A stretch of 64,000 nt of DNA from Chlamydiales bacterium (lineage in GTDB: Bacteria > Chlamydiota > Chlamydiia > Chlamydiales > Rhabdochlamydiaceae): positions 62,001 to 126,000 of the forward strand of contig JACPOL010000005.1 in the NCBI GenBank assembly GCA_016185065.1, written 5' to 3'. A program made the position numbers and the translations under genes. The notes below the pieces were generated by a model. That model made no database searches, was not told the DNA's origin, and saw nothing but the letters and a program-made list of their open reading frames with translations. Shown one piece after another: positions 8,611-16,625 of this stretch (position 1 is the stretch's first letter; each line of letters starts with the position of its first letter).

Positions 8611-9294
8611 TTGAAAGATATACATTTCCATTATGACATACCTGCGAGCATCTGTAATATCGATAATAACACCTTACATCTCTGGATTTTGAACTTGGGT
8701 GAAATACAAGGCTCCATCGAATCTTTATCTGAAAATGATAAAGAAGAGATGCGTACCTATCAGATCCCGAGAGAAGGCAAGAATTTCGCTGCAAGGAGGT
8801 GGGCTCTCAAGCAGATTCTCTCACTTCTGCCAGGCATTGATCCAGACAAGCTGGATTTAGAGAAAGGTTTAAATGGCAAGCCCTACCTAAAAAATAGCAA
8901 TCTGCAATTTAATTCATCCCATTCGAGTGATTTAATTGCAATTGCCGTAAATCTAAATGATTATATTGGAATAGATGTTGAGGTTGTTCGATTTTTGCCT
9001 GAGATGGAGAGTATAATTGATTGTAATTTTTGTTCGCGAGAGCAAGATTACATTAATAGCTGCTCAAACACGAAGGAAAGAATTAATAAATTTTGGGAAA
9101 TTTGGAATCGTAAAGAAGCTTGCATAAAATCACTCGATTACAAAATTAACAAAGATCTTAAAGAACTGGACACTATTTCTGTTGAACAGATGAATGGTTG
9201 GTGTTACTTAAATAAGAATAAGGTGTGGGTGACATCAAATTCAAATGACAGTTATTCGTTTGGCATAGCATTTAAACAGAAAATATCGATATGA
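8611..9294 (+). CDS. Sfp-type 4'-phosphopantetheinyl transferase
   Basis: The enzyme moves phosphopantetheine from CoA to the Ser of a carrier domain; the obvious client is the T domain encoded just upstream. The 227-residue protein has the Sfp/AcpT signatures 'FNSSHSSDLIAIAV' (near 105), the Mg-binding 'IGIDVE' (near 118) and 'FWEIWNRKEACIK' (near 160). The only workable start is TTG 8611, eight bases after the NRPS stop and directly behind a T-run, with no clear Shine-Dalgarno. Translation probably depends on coupling to the upstream gene. The stop overlaps the next start by four bases (ATGA). AT-rich codon use matches the NRPS gene. Confidence 0.88.
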   Translation: MKDIHFHYDIPASICNIDNNTLHLWILNLGEIQGSIESLSENDKEEMRTYQIPREGKNFAARRWALKQILSLLPGIDPDKLDLEKGLNGKPYLKNSNLQFNSSHSSDLIAIAVNLNDYIGIDVEVVRFLPEMESIIDCNFCSREQDYINSCSNTKERINKFWEIWNRKEACIKSLDYKINKDLKELDTISVEQMNGWCYLNKNKVWVTSNSNDSYSFGIAFKQKISI

Positions 9295-10016
9295 CAAATA
9301 TTATCACACTATGCTCTTTCAGAGGGGGAACAGGCAAATCATGCATCGGAGCAGCTTTAGGCAAAATGCTCTCAGACAAAGGTTACAGGACCTGCTTAAT
9401 CGATGCTGATTTTGAATCGCCAAATTTAGGTCAGCTTGTTGGCGTCAAAGACAATTCCAAAAAAAACTACCTGAATAATTTTTTAGAAGACTCCTCTCCT
9501 ATCAAAAGCGCAGCTTATCCGATACACTCAAGTGAGAACTACTATCTGCTGCTTCCCAATCCGAGTGCTAGCAGCATCTTAAAGATGCAAAGAGAAGGCA
9601 CTGATCTTGTTTTGTTATCTGAAGGCTACGAAGAAATCATTAAAGAGTTGAATCTTGATTTTCTGGTTATTGATAATCACACTGGGATAAATGAGCATAG
9701 TTTGCTTTCGATTTCTCATGCAAACCTCTGTTTAGTCATTACCGAAACACATCATGACAACGAAGGGACAGAAATCCTGTTCGAGATAGCCAAAAAACTA
9801 GACGTTAAAAAGATTCATCTGATCGTAAATAAAATTACTCAAAATTGTCCTAAAGACGAATTGCGAAGGCAGTATAAGGAGAGTTACGAATCTCACATTT
9901 CTTTTATTCCATTCACCAGTCGGATTTTAGAAGAGAAACTTGGGCAGTGGCTTAATCAAAGCACTCCTTTCGTTCACGAGCTGGAGTCAATCTTAAAACA
10001 GGAAAAACTATGCTAG
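9291..10016 (+). CDS. ParA/MinD-like P-loop ATPase with variant Walker motif
   Basis: The 241-residue protein has the MinD/ParA fold: an N-terminal 'FRGGTGKSC' loop, switch I-like 'CLIDADFESPNLGQLVG', and a Walker B strand 'LDFLVIDNHTGINEH'. The signature lysine of the deviant Walker A (KGGxGK[ST]) is Arg here, and the usual DxPP of Walker B is D-N-H-T. Members of this group position cargo, insert metal clusters or act in maturation; nothing in the sequence selects among these. It overlaps the PPTase by four bases and the next gene by seven, so it belongs to the same operon. No C-terminal amphipathic membrane-targeting helix like that of MinD is evident. Its role beside an NRPS-like enzyme is not known to me. 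Confidence 0.8.
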   Translation: MTNIITLCSFRGGTGKSCIGAALGKMLSDKGYRTCLIDADFESPNLGQLVGVKDNSKKNYLNNFLEDSSPIKSAAYPIHSSENYYLLLPNPSASSILKMQREGTDLVLLSEGYEEIIKELNLDFLVIDNHTGINEHSLLSISHANLCLVITETHHDNEGTEILFEIAKKLDVKKIHLIVNKITQNCPKDELRRQYKESYESHISFIPFTSRILEEKLGQWLNQSTPFVHELESILKQEKLC

Positions 10017-10348
10017 AAAATTTAAAAGTTTCCGATTACGTCACTATTGTTGTAGGCGTGCCTGAGTCTCACGCAGATAAGGTAAGAGAGGCGATGGGAA
10101 ATGCCGGAGCGGGAAAGTTTGGTAGCTTTTCGCATGGAACTTTTTCCATCAAAGGTATTAGCAGATATAGATCTTCAGCAAATAAGCAGGGGCCGTTAGA
10201 AACCCTTCATGAGGATAGGATAGAAACAATCTGTCATACGTCGTGCTTAGAAAAAACAATCGAAGCCATTAAGAAGGCCCATCCTGGAGAGGAGACTTAC
10301 ATTGATATCTATCCGGTATACCAGATGGCTATCAAGTCGAAACATTAG
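10010..10348 (+). CDS. Stand-alone PII/CutA-like domain of the NIF3/YqfO-insert type
   Basis: The 112 residues match the roughly 100-residue domain inserted in YqfO/NIF3 proteins (COG3323-type, from memory). The pattern is a 'VVGVPESHADKVREAMGNAGAGKFGSF' start with a Gly-rich turn, a central 'GISRYR...GPLETLHEDRIETIC', and a terminal 'AHPGEETYIDIYPVYQM' like the usual HPYEExxYDxxP. These domains have a PII/CutA-like ferredoxin fold and are suspected to bind metals or small ligands. It overlaps the ATPase gene by seven bases and ends the island operon. It could sense a ligand or partner the ATPase; that is inference from context only. Confidence 0.75.
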   Translation: MLENLKVSDYVTIVVGVPESHADKVREAMGNAGAGKFGSFSHGTFSIKGISRYRSSANKQGPLETLHEDRIETICHTSCLEKTIEAIKKAHPGEETYIDIYPVYQMAIKSKH

Positions 10349-10381
10349 CCAGTAGATTGTCTCAAAAGTTTTCAGAACCGT

Positions 10382-10468
10382 GCTATAGAGCTTGTGAGGA
10401 CGCGCACTCATGAGATCGTGCTTCTCCACTCCATCAAGAATTGGGGGTCCCAGCTCCGCTCTCTATAA
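10382..10468 (+). pseudogene. Diverged duplicate of the last 29 codons of ptsN
   Basis: This stretch reads in frame as AIELVRTRTHEIVLLHSIKN followed by WGSQLRSL and a stop. It corresponds to codons 211-238 plus stop of the ptsN paralog at 4188-4904. I count 17 mismatches in 87 bases, eight of them silent, so the copy diverged partly under coding constraint, perhaps in another genome. There is no start and the homology stops abruptly at 10382. Together with the intact end at 4818-4904 it forms a direct repeat bracketing the NRPS island. Confidence 0.88.
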
Positions 10469-10482
10469 TTAAGAGAAGAGCA

Positions 10483-10584
10483 ACAGGATGATGAGGATCG
10501 CCGTTAAACGGCGGCAGGATAAGCAGGATAGAGAGATTCTTATCCTACACATCTTGCCGCCGCAGGCGATCCTCACTATCCTGT
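10483..10584. repeat. Palindromic repeat family C, copy 1
   Basis: Left arm acaggat...gaggatcgcc pairs with ggcgatcctcac...atcctgt, and an inner hairpin pairs aggata with tatcct. Family C recurs at 55789, and its inner hairpin resembles the terminator at 12212. It occupies most of the gap between the ptsN remnant and the permease. The rest of 10349-10706 shows no gene. Confidence 0.8.
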
Positions 10585-10706
10585 AACTCTTTCTATGATC
10601 AATCAAAAAAACCTAAAAAAAACTTACGCTCTTTTTCTCGGGTCAGGTTTCTGAGCTAGCCCGAATTGTTCTGGATTTGTATACTCCCTTCTTTTTTTAA
10701 CTAAAC

Positions 10707-12185
10707 ATGAGAAGAGACATGTCACGAGGCTTATTTGCAAAGAAGACGATTAAATCTCTCCTAGAAGAGGCATCGCAAAAAAGAAACTCCATGCAGCGGA
10801 CTTTGGGCCCCATGAATCTGACCATGATGGGTATCGGCGCCATCATCGGCGGGGGGATCTTTGTCATGACTGGACAGGCTGCTGCGCAATACGCGGGTCC
10901 TGGAGTTATCTTTTCATTCATTTTGGCTGCACTTGTCTGCGTCCTCGTCGCTCTCTGCTACGCGGAGTTCGCCTCGCTGATCCCGATTGCGGGAAGCGCC
11001 TACTCCTATGCGTATGCAACGATGGGTGAGTTTGTGGCGTGGATCATCGGTTGGAGTTTAGCCCTAGAGTACCTCTTCTCGTCGGCAACGGTCGCCGTTG
11101 GCTGGTCGGGGTATCTGGTGAGTCTGCTCAGCGACTGGGGGATCATCATTCCCGAGATGCTTGCGCGCTCTCCTTTTGACTACGATCCAGCTCTTGGCTG
11201 GCAGACGACAGGAGCGCTTTTCAACCTTCCCGCTCTCCTAATTATTGGTTTGATCGGTACGCTTATCGCCCTCGGCATTAAACTCGCTTCTGAAGTCAAT
11301 ACCATCCTGGTTGTGATCAAGATGGCAGTAATTCTCCTCTTTGTCGCTTGCGGCGTTGCATTTATCTCCGTCGACAACTGGCAAGTCTTTATTCCTGAAA
11401 ACACAGGCGTCTTCGGACAGTTTGGTTGGAGTGGAATTGTGAGAGGAGCGGGTGTCGTCTTCTTCGCCTTCATCGGATTCGATGCGATTTCGACTCTTGC
11501 GCAAGAAGCGAAGAACCCGCAGAAAGATATGCCGATAGGGATGTTAGGCTCTCTTGGTATTTCAACTTTTGTATATATCATCATCGCCCTCGTTCTTACA
11601 GGCGTTGTGAGCTATACAATGCTGAACGTTCCAGACCCCATTGCGATTGCAGTTAACGCTCTAGGTCCTAAGTTCATCTGGCTAAGACTTGTGTCTAAGA
11701 TTGCAATTCTCGCGGGCTTAACTTCTGTTGTTCTCGTCATGCTTCTTGGACAGACAAGAATTTTCTACACGATGGCGCACGATGGTCTTCTTCCTCTGGT
11801 ATTCGGGAAGATCAACGCTCGTTTCCACACACCGCTCTTCAGCACTGTGCTTGTTACGCTGATCTGCATGACTATCGCGGCTCTCTTCCCAGTAGGGATC
11901 TTAGGCCAGCTCGTTTCGATTGGAACGCTGCTGATCTTTGCAATCGTCTGCTTTGGCGTTCTTGTACTTAGGTTCAAGCAGCCGCTGCTCCACCGTCCGT
12001 TCAAGACTCCTTTTGCACCTTGGGTTCCTCTACTAGGAACGCTTGCTTGCATCGGCCTCATGATCGGTCTTCCAGGCGTTACCTGGCTGCAGCTCATCGG
12101 CTGGCTGGCAATCGGCTGCGTGGTCTACTTCCAATATGGAAAGAAGCACAGCCTGATCCGCAATCCGAAGGGCCCCAAGCGCTAA
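10707..12185 (+). CDS. APC-superfamily amino acid permease (CAT/YfnA-like)
   Basis: This inner-membrane permease has about 492 residues and roughly 12-13 hydrophobic segments. The TM1 signature is 'MMGIGAIIGGGIFVMTG', and the motif 'FFAFIGFDAISTLAQEAKNPQKDMPIG' is typical of the cationic amino acid transporter branch (YfnA/CAT). Such carriers import amino acids by proton coupling or exchange; specificity is not readable from sequence. ATG 10719, which follows a GAGAAGAG purine stretch, is an alternative start four codons in. A hairpin with a T-run ends the gene at 12212-12249. Codon use returns to the host style, so this gene is outside the island. Such importers fit an intracellular, amino-acid-dependent lifestyle. 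Confidence 0.9.
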   Translation: MRRDMSRGLFAKKTIKSLLEEASQKRNSMQRTLGPMNLTMMGIGAIIGGGIFVMTGQAAAQYAGPGVIFSFILAALVCVLVALCYAEFASLIPIAGSAYSYAYATMGEFVAWIIGWSLALEYLFSSATVAVGWSGYLVSLLSDWGIIIPEMLARSPFDYDPALGWQTTGALFNLPALLIIGLIGTLIALGIKLASEVNTILVVIKMAVILLFVACGVAFISVDNWQVFIPENTGVFGQFGWSGIVRGAGVVFFAFIGFDAISTLAQEAKNPQKDMPIGMLGSLGISTFVYIIIALVLTGVVSYTMLNVPDPIAIAVNALGPKFIWLRLVSKIAILAGLTSVVLVMLLGQTRIFYTMAHDGLLPLVFGKINARFHTPLFSTVLVTLICMTIAALFPVGILGQLVSIGTLLIFAIVCFGVLVLRFKQPLLHRPFKTPFAPWVPLLGTLACIGLMIGLPGVTWLQLIGWLAIGCVVYFQYGKKHSLIRNPKGPKR

Positions 12186-12211
12186 CCGCCCTTAGTTGAA
12201 GGAAGTTTCAA

Positions 12212-12249
12212 AAGCAGGATAAGAGAAATTCTTATCCTGCTTTTTTTTT
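12212..12249 (+). terminator. Intrinsic terminator after the permease
   Basis: A 12-bp perfect stem (aagcaggataag with cttatcctgctt) and a 7-base loop are followed by a run of about nine Ts. The stem resembles the inner hairpin of repeat family C. It lies between convergent genes and may also stop the MFS transcript from the other side. Confidence 0.9.
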
Positions 12250-12256
12250 GACATAT

Positions 12257-13777
12257 TTAATCCCAACCCTCAGCTGGAGTTTTCGGTAGCTGGTGGGAGG
12301 CTTTGCGGTGATAGAGCAAAAAGACGATTGCAAGTGCGAGGATTAAGAGACAACCCAGAACAAAATGGGAATAGAAAAAGCCGTCTAAACGAGCCTGCTT
12401 TAGCCACTCAAGAATAGCTGAACTATTTGGTAAAGTGGAAATTTCTGATGCTCTTTCAGTTCCAGAGATTAATTCTTCTATGAGGGATGGGGATAAGATT
12501 TTTGTCTCGGCGTTTTTTGCTGTGAGGGAGGCGAGCTCTACGTGATCGATGAGGGCTCCAATAGCAGCTACGCCGAGCGTGCCACCTAAATAGCGGACTG
12601 TAGCAATCATGCCGAAGGCAACGCCCGTTTTAGTGCGAGGAATAGCATTCATGGCTGAGGCATAAGAGGGGGTAAAAATGAGGGGGATGCCAAAGCCAAA
12701 GGCGATCAACCCGCAGAGAAGCATTCCCAGTGAGGCAGACTCAAAAAAGGCCAGCCAGAAAAAAGAGTAGATGAGCAAGAGAAACCCGAGTGCAATTGGC
12801 AACTTGGGACCAAAACGGTCTGAAAGTTTACCCCCTACGGGCGACATAAATAGTACTGGCAGGGAGGAGACAACTGTAATGACCCCTGTTTTTATGGGAG
12901 ACCAGGTTAAGAGGTTTTGAAAGAAAATGGCGCGAAAAACAGCGATCATGAGAATGAACTGCACAACGAATACGCTGATGTTCACAGCTTTGTAGATTGG
13001 GTGGCGAAAGAGGGAGAGATCTAAGAAGGGGTTTTTAGCTCGTTTTTCTCTCCAAAATAGAAAGAAGGTAGCAACAAGGAAAATTAAGAGAAGGAAAATG
13101 ATTTTGCTCGAGGCCCAACCCCATTCTCTGCCTTGCATGATGGTAGTAATCAGCGTGCTGGAGCTGATGCAGAAAAAGAGAAAGCCCCAGAGGTCGAAGC
13201 CCTGTTTTTGAGGCAGAGACTTAGGAATAAAAAGTAGAACAGCAATTAGGCCCAGAACTGACAGGGGAAGGTTAAGCCAGAAGATCCACCTCCAAGAAAG
13301 CGCCTCTGTAAAATACCCTCCGAGCAAGGGGCCGATAATTAAGAAAAGGGAGCTAACGCTGACATTAAGGCCCAAAGCAAAACCTCGCTCATGAGGAGCA
13401 AAGAGCGATGCGGTGAGAGAAGCAGAAGCAGGAAACATTAACGCAGCCCCTGCTCCTTGCAAAGCTCTTGCTCCAATAAGCCAAAGCATGTTTGGACTGA
13501 ATCCGCAAAGAGCGGAAGCTAAAGCAAACAGCAATATTCCCCAGCAAAAAGTTCTGCGGTGGCCGATGCGATCGCCTAGTTTTCCTCCTGCAAGTACCAG
13601 AACGGCGGTGACAAGAAGGTAGGAGTTAACGCTCCATTGCAGTGCAACATTACTAGTCTGGAAATGGTTTTGAATAGTTGGTAAAGCTACAGGCAGGACG
13701 CTCTGATCGATAAAGACCATAGCAACACCGGGTATAAGAGCGCTTAGCCCCCACCATTTTCTGTTTTTTCCGAGCAT
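12257..13777 (-). CDS. MFS drug:H+ antiporter, DHA2 (14-TM) type
   Basis: The 506-residue inner-membrane protein has about 14 hydrophobic segments. It carries the MFS motif A region 'GGKLGDRIGHRRTF', motif C-like 'GPLLGGYF' and the early 'FIDQSVLPVALPTIQ' typical of EmrB/QacA-type exporters (usually D-x-T-I-V-N-V-A-L). It lies 86 bp downstream of the emrB-like gene on the same strand, so it may be the last gene of that pump operon. Unlike the neighbouring EmrB it belongs to the DHA2 branch that can work without an adaptor. The substrate is unknown: toxic compounds, or the product of the nearby NRPS-like island, are both possible. Confidence 0.85.
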   Translation of the reverse strand: MLGKNRKWWGLSALIPGVAMVFIDQSVLPVALPTIQNHFQTSNVALQWSVNSYLLVTAVLVLAGGKLGDRIGHRRTFCWGILLFALASALCGFSPNMLWLIGARALQGAGAALMFPASASLTASLFAPHERGFALGLNVSVSSLFLIIGPLLGGYFTEALSWRWIFWLNLPLSVLGLIAVLLFIPKSLPQKQGFDLWGFLFFCISSSTLITTIMQGREWGWASSKIIFLLLIFLVATFFLFWREKRAKNPFLDLSLFRHPIYKAVNISVFVVQFILMIAVFRAIFFQNLLTWSPIKTGVITVVSSLPVLFMSPVGGKLSDRFGPKLPIALGFLLLIYSFFWLAFFESASLGMLLCGLIAFGFGIPLIFTPSYASAMNAIPRTKTGVAFGMIATVRYLGGTLGVAAIGALIDHVELASLTAKNAETKILSPSLIEELISGTERASEISTLPNSSAILEWLKQARLDGFFYSHFVLGCLLILALAIVFLLYHRKASHQLPKTPAEGWD

Positions 13778-13863
13778 GGGACCATGCTAGCAATGGAGAA
13801 ATTATGCACAAGGAAAATTCCGGAAGAAGAGCCCGCTCGGGGAGCGCTCTCCGAGGGCCTCTT

Positions 13864-15411
13864 TTAGTGAGCTGCGATTGTTGGAGTTTCGTGGGAAGAA
13901 GTGCTGCTGCTTGCAGATTTGCGGACTAGCAGAAGCATGAGGCAGAGGGCGAGGAAGCCCCAGCCCATCGCGAAGAAGCAGTCGTTAATCGAGAGGAGAG
14001 CAGCCTGGTTATCGACCGTTAGGTTAAGCAGCTCTGTAGCGGGCTCTCCCGTAATTCCCACCTGAGCGACATCTTTTAAAAACTCTATCGAGTTAGGTGT
14101 GTACTCTGTGAGCGCCGAACCGAGACGCTCATGGTGGTAGTAGGTGCGCCTGAGCCACATCGTGGTGAAGATCGAAGTTCCAATCCCCCCAAAAATAGCG
14201 CGAATGAAGTGGAAGATGCTCGCAGCATTCGCAAGCCGATCTTGCGGTACCCCCTGAAGGCTAAGTCCGATGAGAGGGGTAATAAAAAAGATAAATCCAA
14301 AGCCGAGCAAGAATCTCGAAAATGCGACGTGGTAGATGTCGACATCTGTAGTAAAATAGGCTGTATAAAAACAAGAGATGGCAAATGCGATAAATGAGAA
14401 GCAGAGGGGAATAATTCTGCCGAATTTATTAATCACTCTCTCCACAAATATCGTAAAGAGAACGGGTGCAATTCCGATAGGGGCAACGGCAATTCCCGCC
14501 CAGGGGGAGGTGTATCCCATGTTGCTCTGCAGCCAGAGGGGAACGAGAACAACCGAACCGAAGTACATCGCATATGCCACAGCGATCGAGACGAGCGAGA
14601 TCCAGTAGGTTCGAATTCGAGCGAGTCGAAGATCGAGCAGGGGACGAGGGTGCATAACCTCCCAGACCACGAGGAAGGTTAAACATAGAAATGCTGTCGC
14701 CCCAAAAAAGCGCATCGCAGGAGAACGAAACCAGTCGTACTGCTGGCCCTTATCTAAAAAGATCTGAAGGCAGGAGACGCCGACAATAAGCAGAATAAGC
14801 CCGACAACTTCAAGAGGGACCTTTTCTATCTCCTCCTTCTCTTTGCCAATAATGCGCCAGATGCAGAAGGCGGCGACAATCCCGATCGGCACGTTGATGA
14901 AGAAGATCCAGGGCCACTTGTAGTCAAAAGTCAGCCAACCTCCCAAGATCGGGCCCACGACCGGACCTACGATCACCACCATGCTCCAAAATGCCATCAC
15001 TGCGTTCTTTTTTTCAGGGGGATTGTGCTTCAAGATCAGAGTTTGACTTAAGGGGATCAAGGGGCCTGCAACCGCGCCCTGCAGAAACCTCGCCACTACC
15101 AGCACGCTAAAATTCCATGCGGCGCCACAGAGCCATGAGAAGAAGACGAAGAGAAGAAGAGAGTAGATTAATAGCTTTGCCCCCCCGATGCGTTTTGTGA
15201 GCCAACCGGAGATCGCCAGCACGATACCATTGCCGACAGCAAACGCCGTGATCACATAGGTTCCCTGGTCGTAGCTAACGCCGAGATCTCCTGCAATGTA
15301 GGGAATCGAGACGTTTGCAATCGAGTAGTCGAGAACGATCATGAAGGTCGCAACCGCGAGCGCGATGTTTAAGAGCATGAGCGTCGCTTTTGAAAGCGGT
15401 TTTGCGCTCAT
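13864..15411 (-). CDS. emrB: EmrB-type DHA2 multidrug exporter, inner-membrane pump of a tripartite system
   Basis: The 515-residue MFS protein has about 14 transmembrane segments. It shows 'MIVLDYSIANVSIPYIAGDLG' (the EmrB D1-like motif), 'SGWLTKRIGGAKLL' and 'VVGPVVGPILGGWLT', followed by 'WPWIFFINVPIGI'. Family members pump hydrophobic compounds out by proton antiport through an adaptor and a TolC channel. The start overlaps the emrA stop by four bases (ATGA), and the order outer-membrane channel, adaptor, pump is a complete operon read leftward from about 18.1 kb. The C-terminus is a short Ser/Thr-rich tail. The gene symbol reflects family placement, not proven substrate. Confidence 0.88.
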   Translation of the reverse strand: MSAKPLSKATLMLLNIALAVATFMIVLDYSIANVSIPYIAGDLGVSYDQGTYVITAFAVGNGIVLAISGWLTKRIGGAKLLIYSLLLFVFFSWLCGAAWNFSVLVVARFLQGAVAGPLIPLSQTLILKHNPPEKKNAVMAFWSMVVIVGPVVGPILGGWLTFDYKWPWIFFINVPIGIVAAFCIWRIIGKEKEEIEKVPLEVVGLILLIVGVSCLQIFLDKGQQYDWFRSPAMRFFGATAFLCLTFLVVWEVMHPRPLLDLRLARIRTYWISLVSIAVAYAMYFGSVVLVPLWLQSNMGYTSPWAGIAVAPIGIAPVLFTIFVERVINKFGRIIPLCFSFIAFAISCFYTAYFTTDVDIYHVAFSRFLLGFGFIFFITPLIGLSLQGVPQDRLANAASIFHFIRAIFGGIGTSIFTTMWLRRTYYHHERLGSALTEYTPNSIEFLKDVAQVGITGEPATELLNLTVDNQAALLSINDCFFAMGWGFLALCLMLLLVRKSASSSTSSHETPTIAAH

Positions 15412-16625
15412 TCGTCTATTCCTGAGAAGTTCTCGTAGTAGGCTGCGTTGAGAAAGACTGGGGAGACGTTTTCATGAATAATCTCGTCGATCACCTCGTC
15501 GATCCCAACGAGCTGCTCTTCGAAAATATCGGTCTCATACACTGGCTGAGGAGATTTCGTTGGAGGAGTCGAGCTTCCTTGCGTGTCATGGATATCCACC
15601 GTTACCTCCATCGAAAGACCAAGCCGCAAGGGGTAGTCGCAAAGCTGCTGGGCATCGAGGGTAATTCTCACAGGTAGACGCTGGACGATCTTGATCCAGT
15701 TTCCAGTAGCGTTTTGAGGAGGAATAATCGAGAAGACGCTTCCCGTACCCGCAGAGAGACCAATCACTCTGCCGTGGTACTCTACCGAACTGCCGTAGAT
15801 ATCTGCCGTCATCTTTACCGGCTGTCCGATCTTTACTTTTTTTAGCTGCACCTCTTTGAAGTTCGCATAGACCCACATCTCATCAAGAGGGACGATTGCA
15901 AGCATCTTCTCGGCAGGAAGAACTCTCTCTCCCACCTGAGCTCTTCTCTGAGCGATCATGCCTCTTACCGGCGCATAGATCTTGCAGCGGTTGAGTTGGA
16001 TGTAGGCCTCTTTGAGCTCCTCCTGGACCTTTTCTACACTGGGGTGAGTAACGACAGTTGTTCTGTCGACCTGCGCAAGAGCTCCCGTCAAGGCGTGCTC
16101 GACATCGATGAGCGCTGCATACGCTGCGCGCAGATCCGCTTCTGAGTGTTCAAAATCCTCAATTGAGACGCCGCCGATCTCCACAAGATTTTTGCGATGC
16201 TCGTAATCTAGGGCGCTCTTCCAGAGAAGCGCTTTTCTCTGCTCGATCTCAGCGCCGAGCTCTCCCACTCTTTCAAAGAGGGAGACGCTCTTTCTAAGAG
16301 CATCGGCAAGCTCCGCCTTCTTCCCTTCATACGCAACTGCAAAGTCGGTCGGGTCGAGCTCGATGACCAGCTGCCCTTTTTCTACGATGTCAGTCTCATC
16401 TGCGTTAATCGAGACGACGATTCCAGGGATCTGGGGAGTGAGCGCAACCATGTTTCCCGCCACATAGGCGTCATCTGTGTACTCTTCAAAGCGGAGCCAT
16501 CCCCACCAGTAGATGAAGATCGCAACAGCAATCAGCAGAGCGATGAAGATGTAGCCAAATATCCACGCCTTTCTTCGAGGGGGATCTTGAGGAGGAGGTA
16601 GTGCTTTTCGCGTCTCTTCAGCCAC
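15408..16625 (-). CDS. emrA: EmrA/HlyD-type periplasmic adaptor
   Basis: The membrane-fusion adaptor links EmrB to the outer-membrane channel. GTG 16625 is the chosen start: a perfect AAGGAGG lies six bases ahead and the codon overlaps the TolC-like stop, giving about 405 residues. A longer open frame to 16679 lacks such a site. There is a single N-terminal anchor ('YIFIALLIAVAIFIYWWGW'), then the biotinyl/lipoyl-like half 'GNMVALTPQIPGIV'. A coiled-coil hairpin spans about residues 95-190, the second half-motif is 'IYAPVRGMIAQRRAQVGERV', and a beta-barrel part contains 'VYANFKEVQLKKVKIGQPV'. The C-terminal extension (about 50 acidic residues) is longer than in typical EmrA. Confidence 0.88.
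   Translation of the reverse strand: MAEETRKALPPPQDPPRRKAWIFGYIFIALLIAVAIFIYWWGWLRFEEYTDDAYVAGNMVALTPQIPGIVVSINADETDIVEKGQLVIELDPTDFAVAYEGKKAELADALRKSVSLFERVGELGAEIEQRKALLWKSALDYEHRKNLVEIGGVSIEDFEHSEADLRAAYAALIDVEHALTGALAQVDRTTVVTHPSVEKVQEELKEAYIQLNRCKIYAPVRGMIAQRRAQVGERVLPAEKMLAIVPLDEMWVYANFKEVQLKKVKIGQPVKMTADIYGSSVEYHGRVIGLSAGTGSVFSIIPPQNATGNWIKIVQRLPVRITLDAQQLCDYPLRLGLSMEVTVDIHDTQGSSTPPTKSPQPVYETDIFEEQLVGIDEVIDEIIHENVSPVFLNAAYYENFSGIDE

Noticed and set aside
5049-10348. Classical integrative element carrying its own integrase
   Set aside because: No integrase, excisionase or tRNA target is present; only the ptsN 3'-end duplication remains as evidence of entry.
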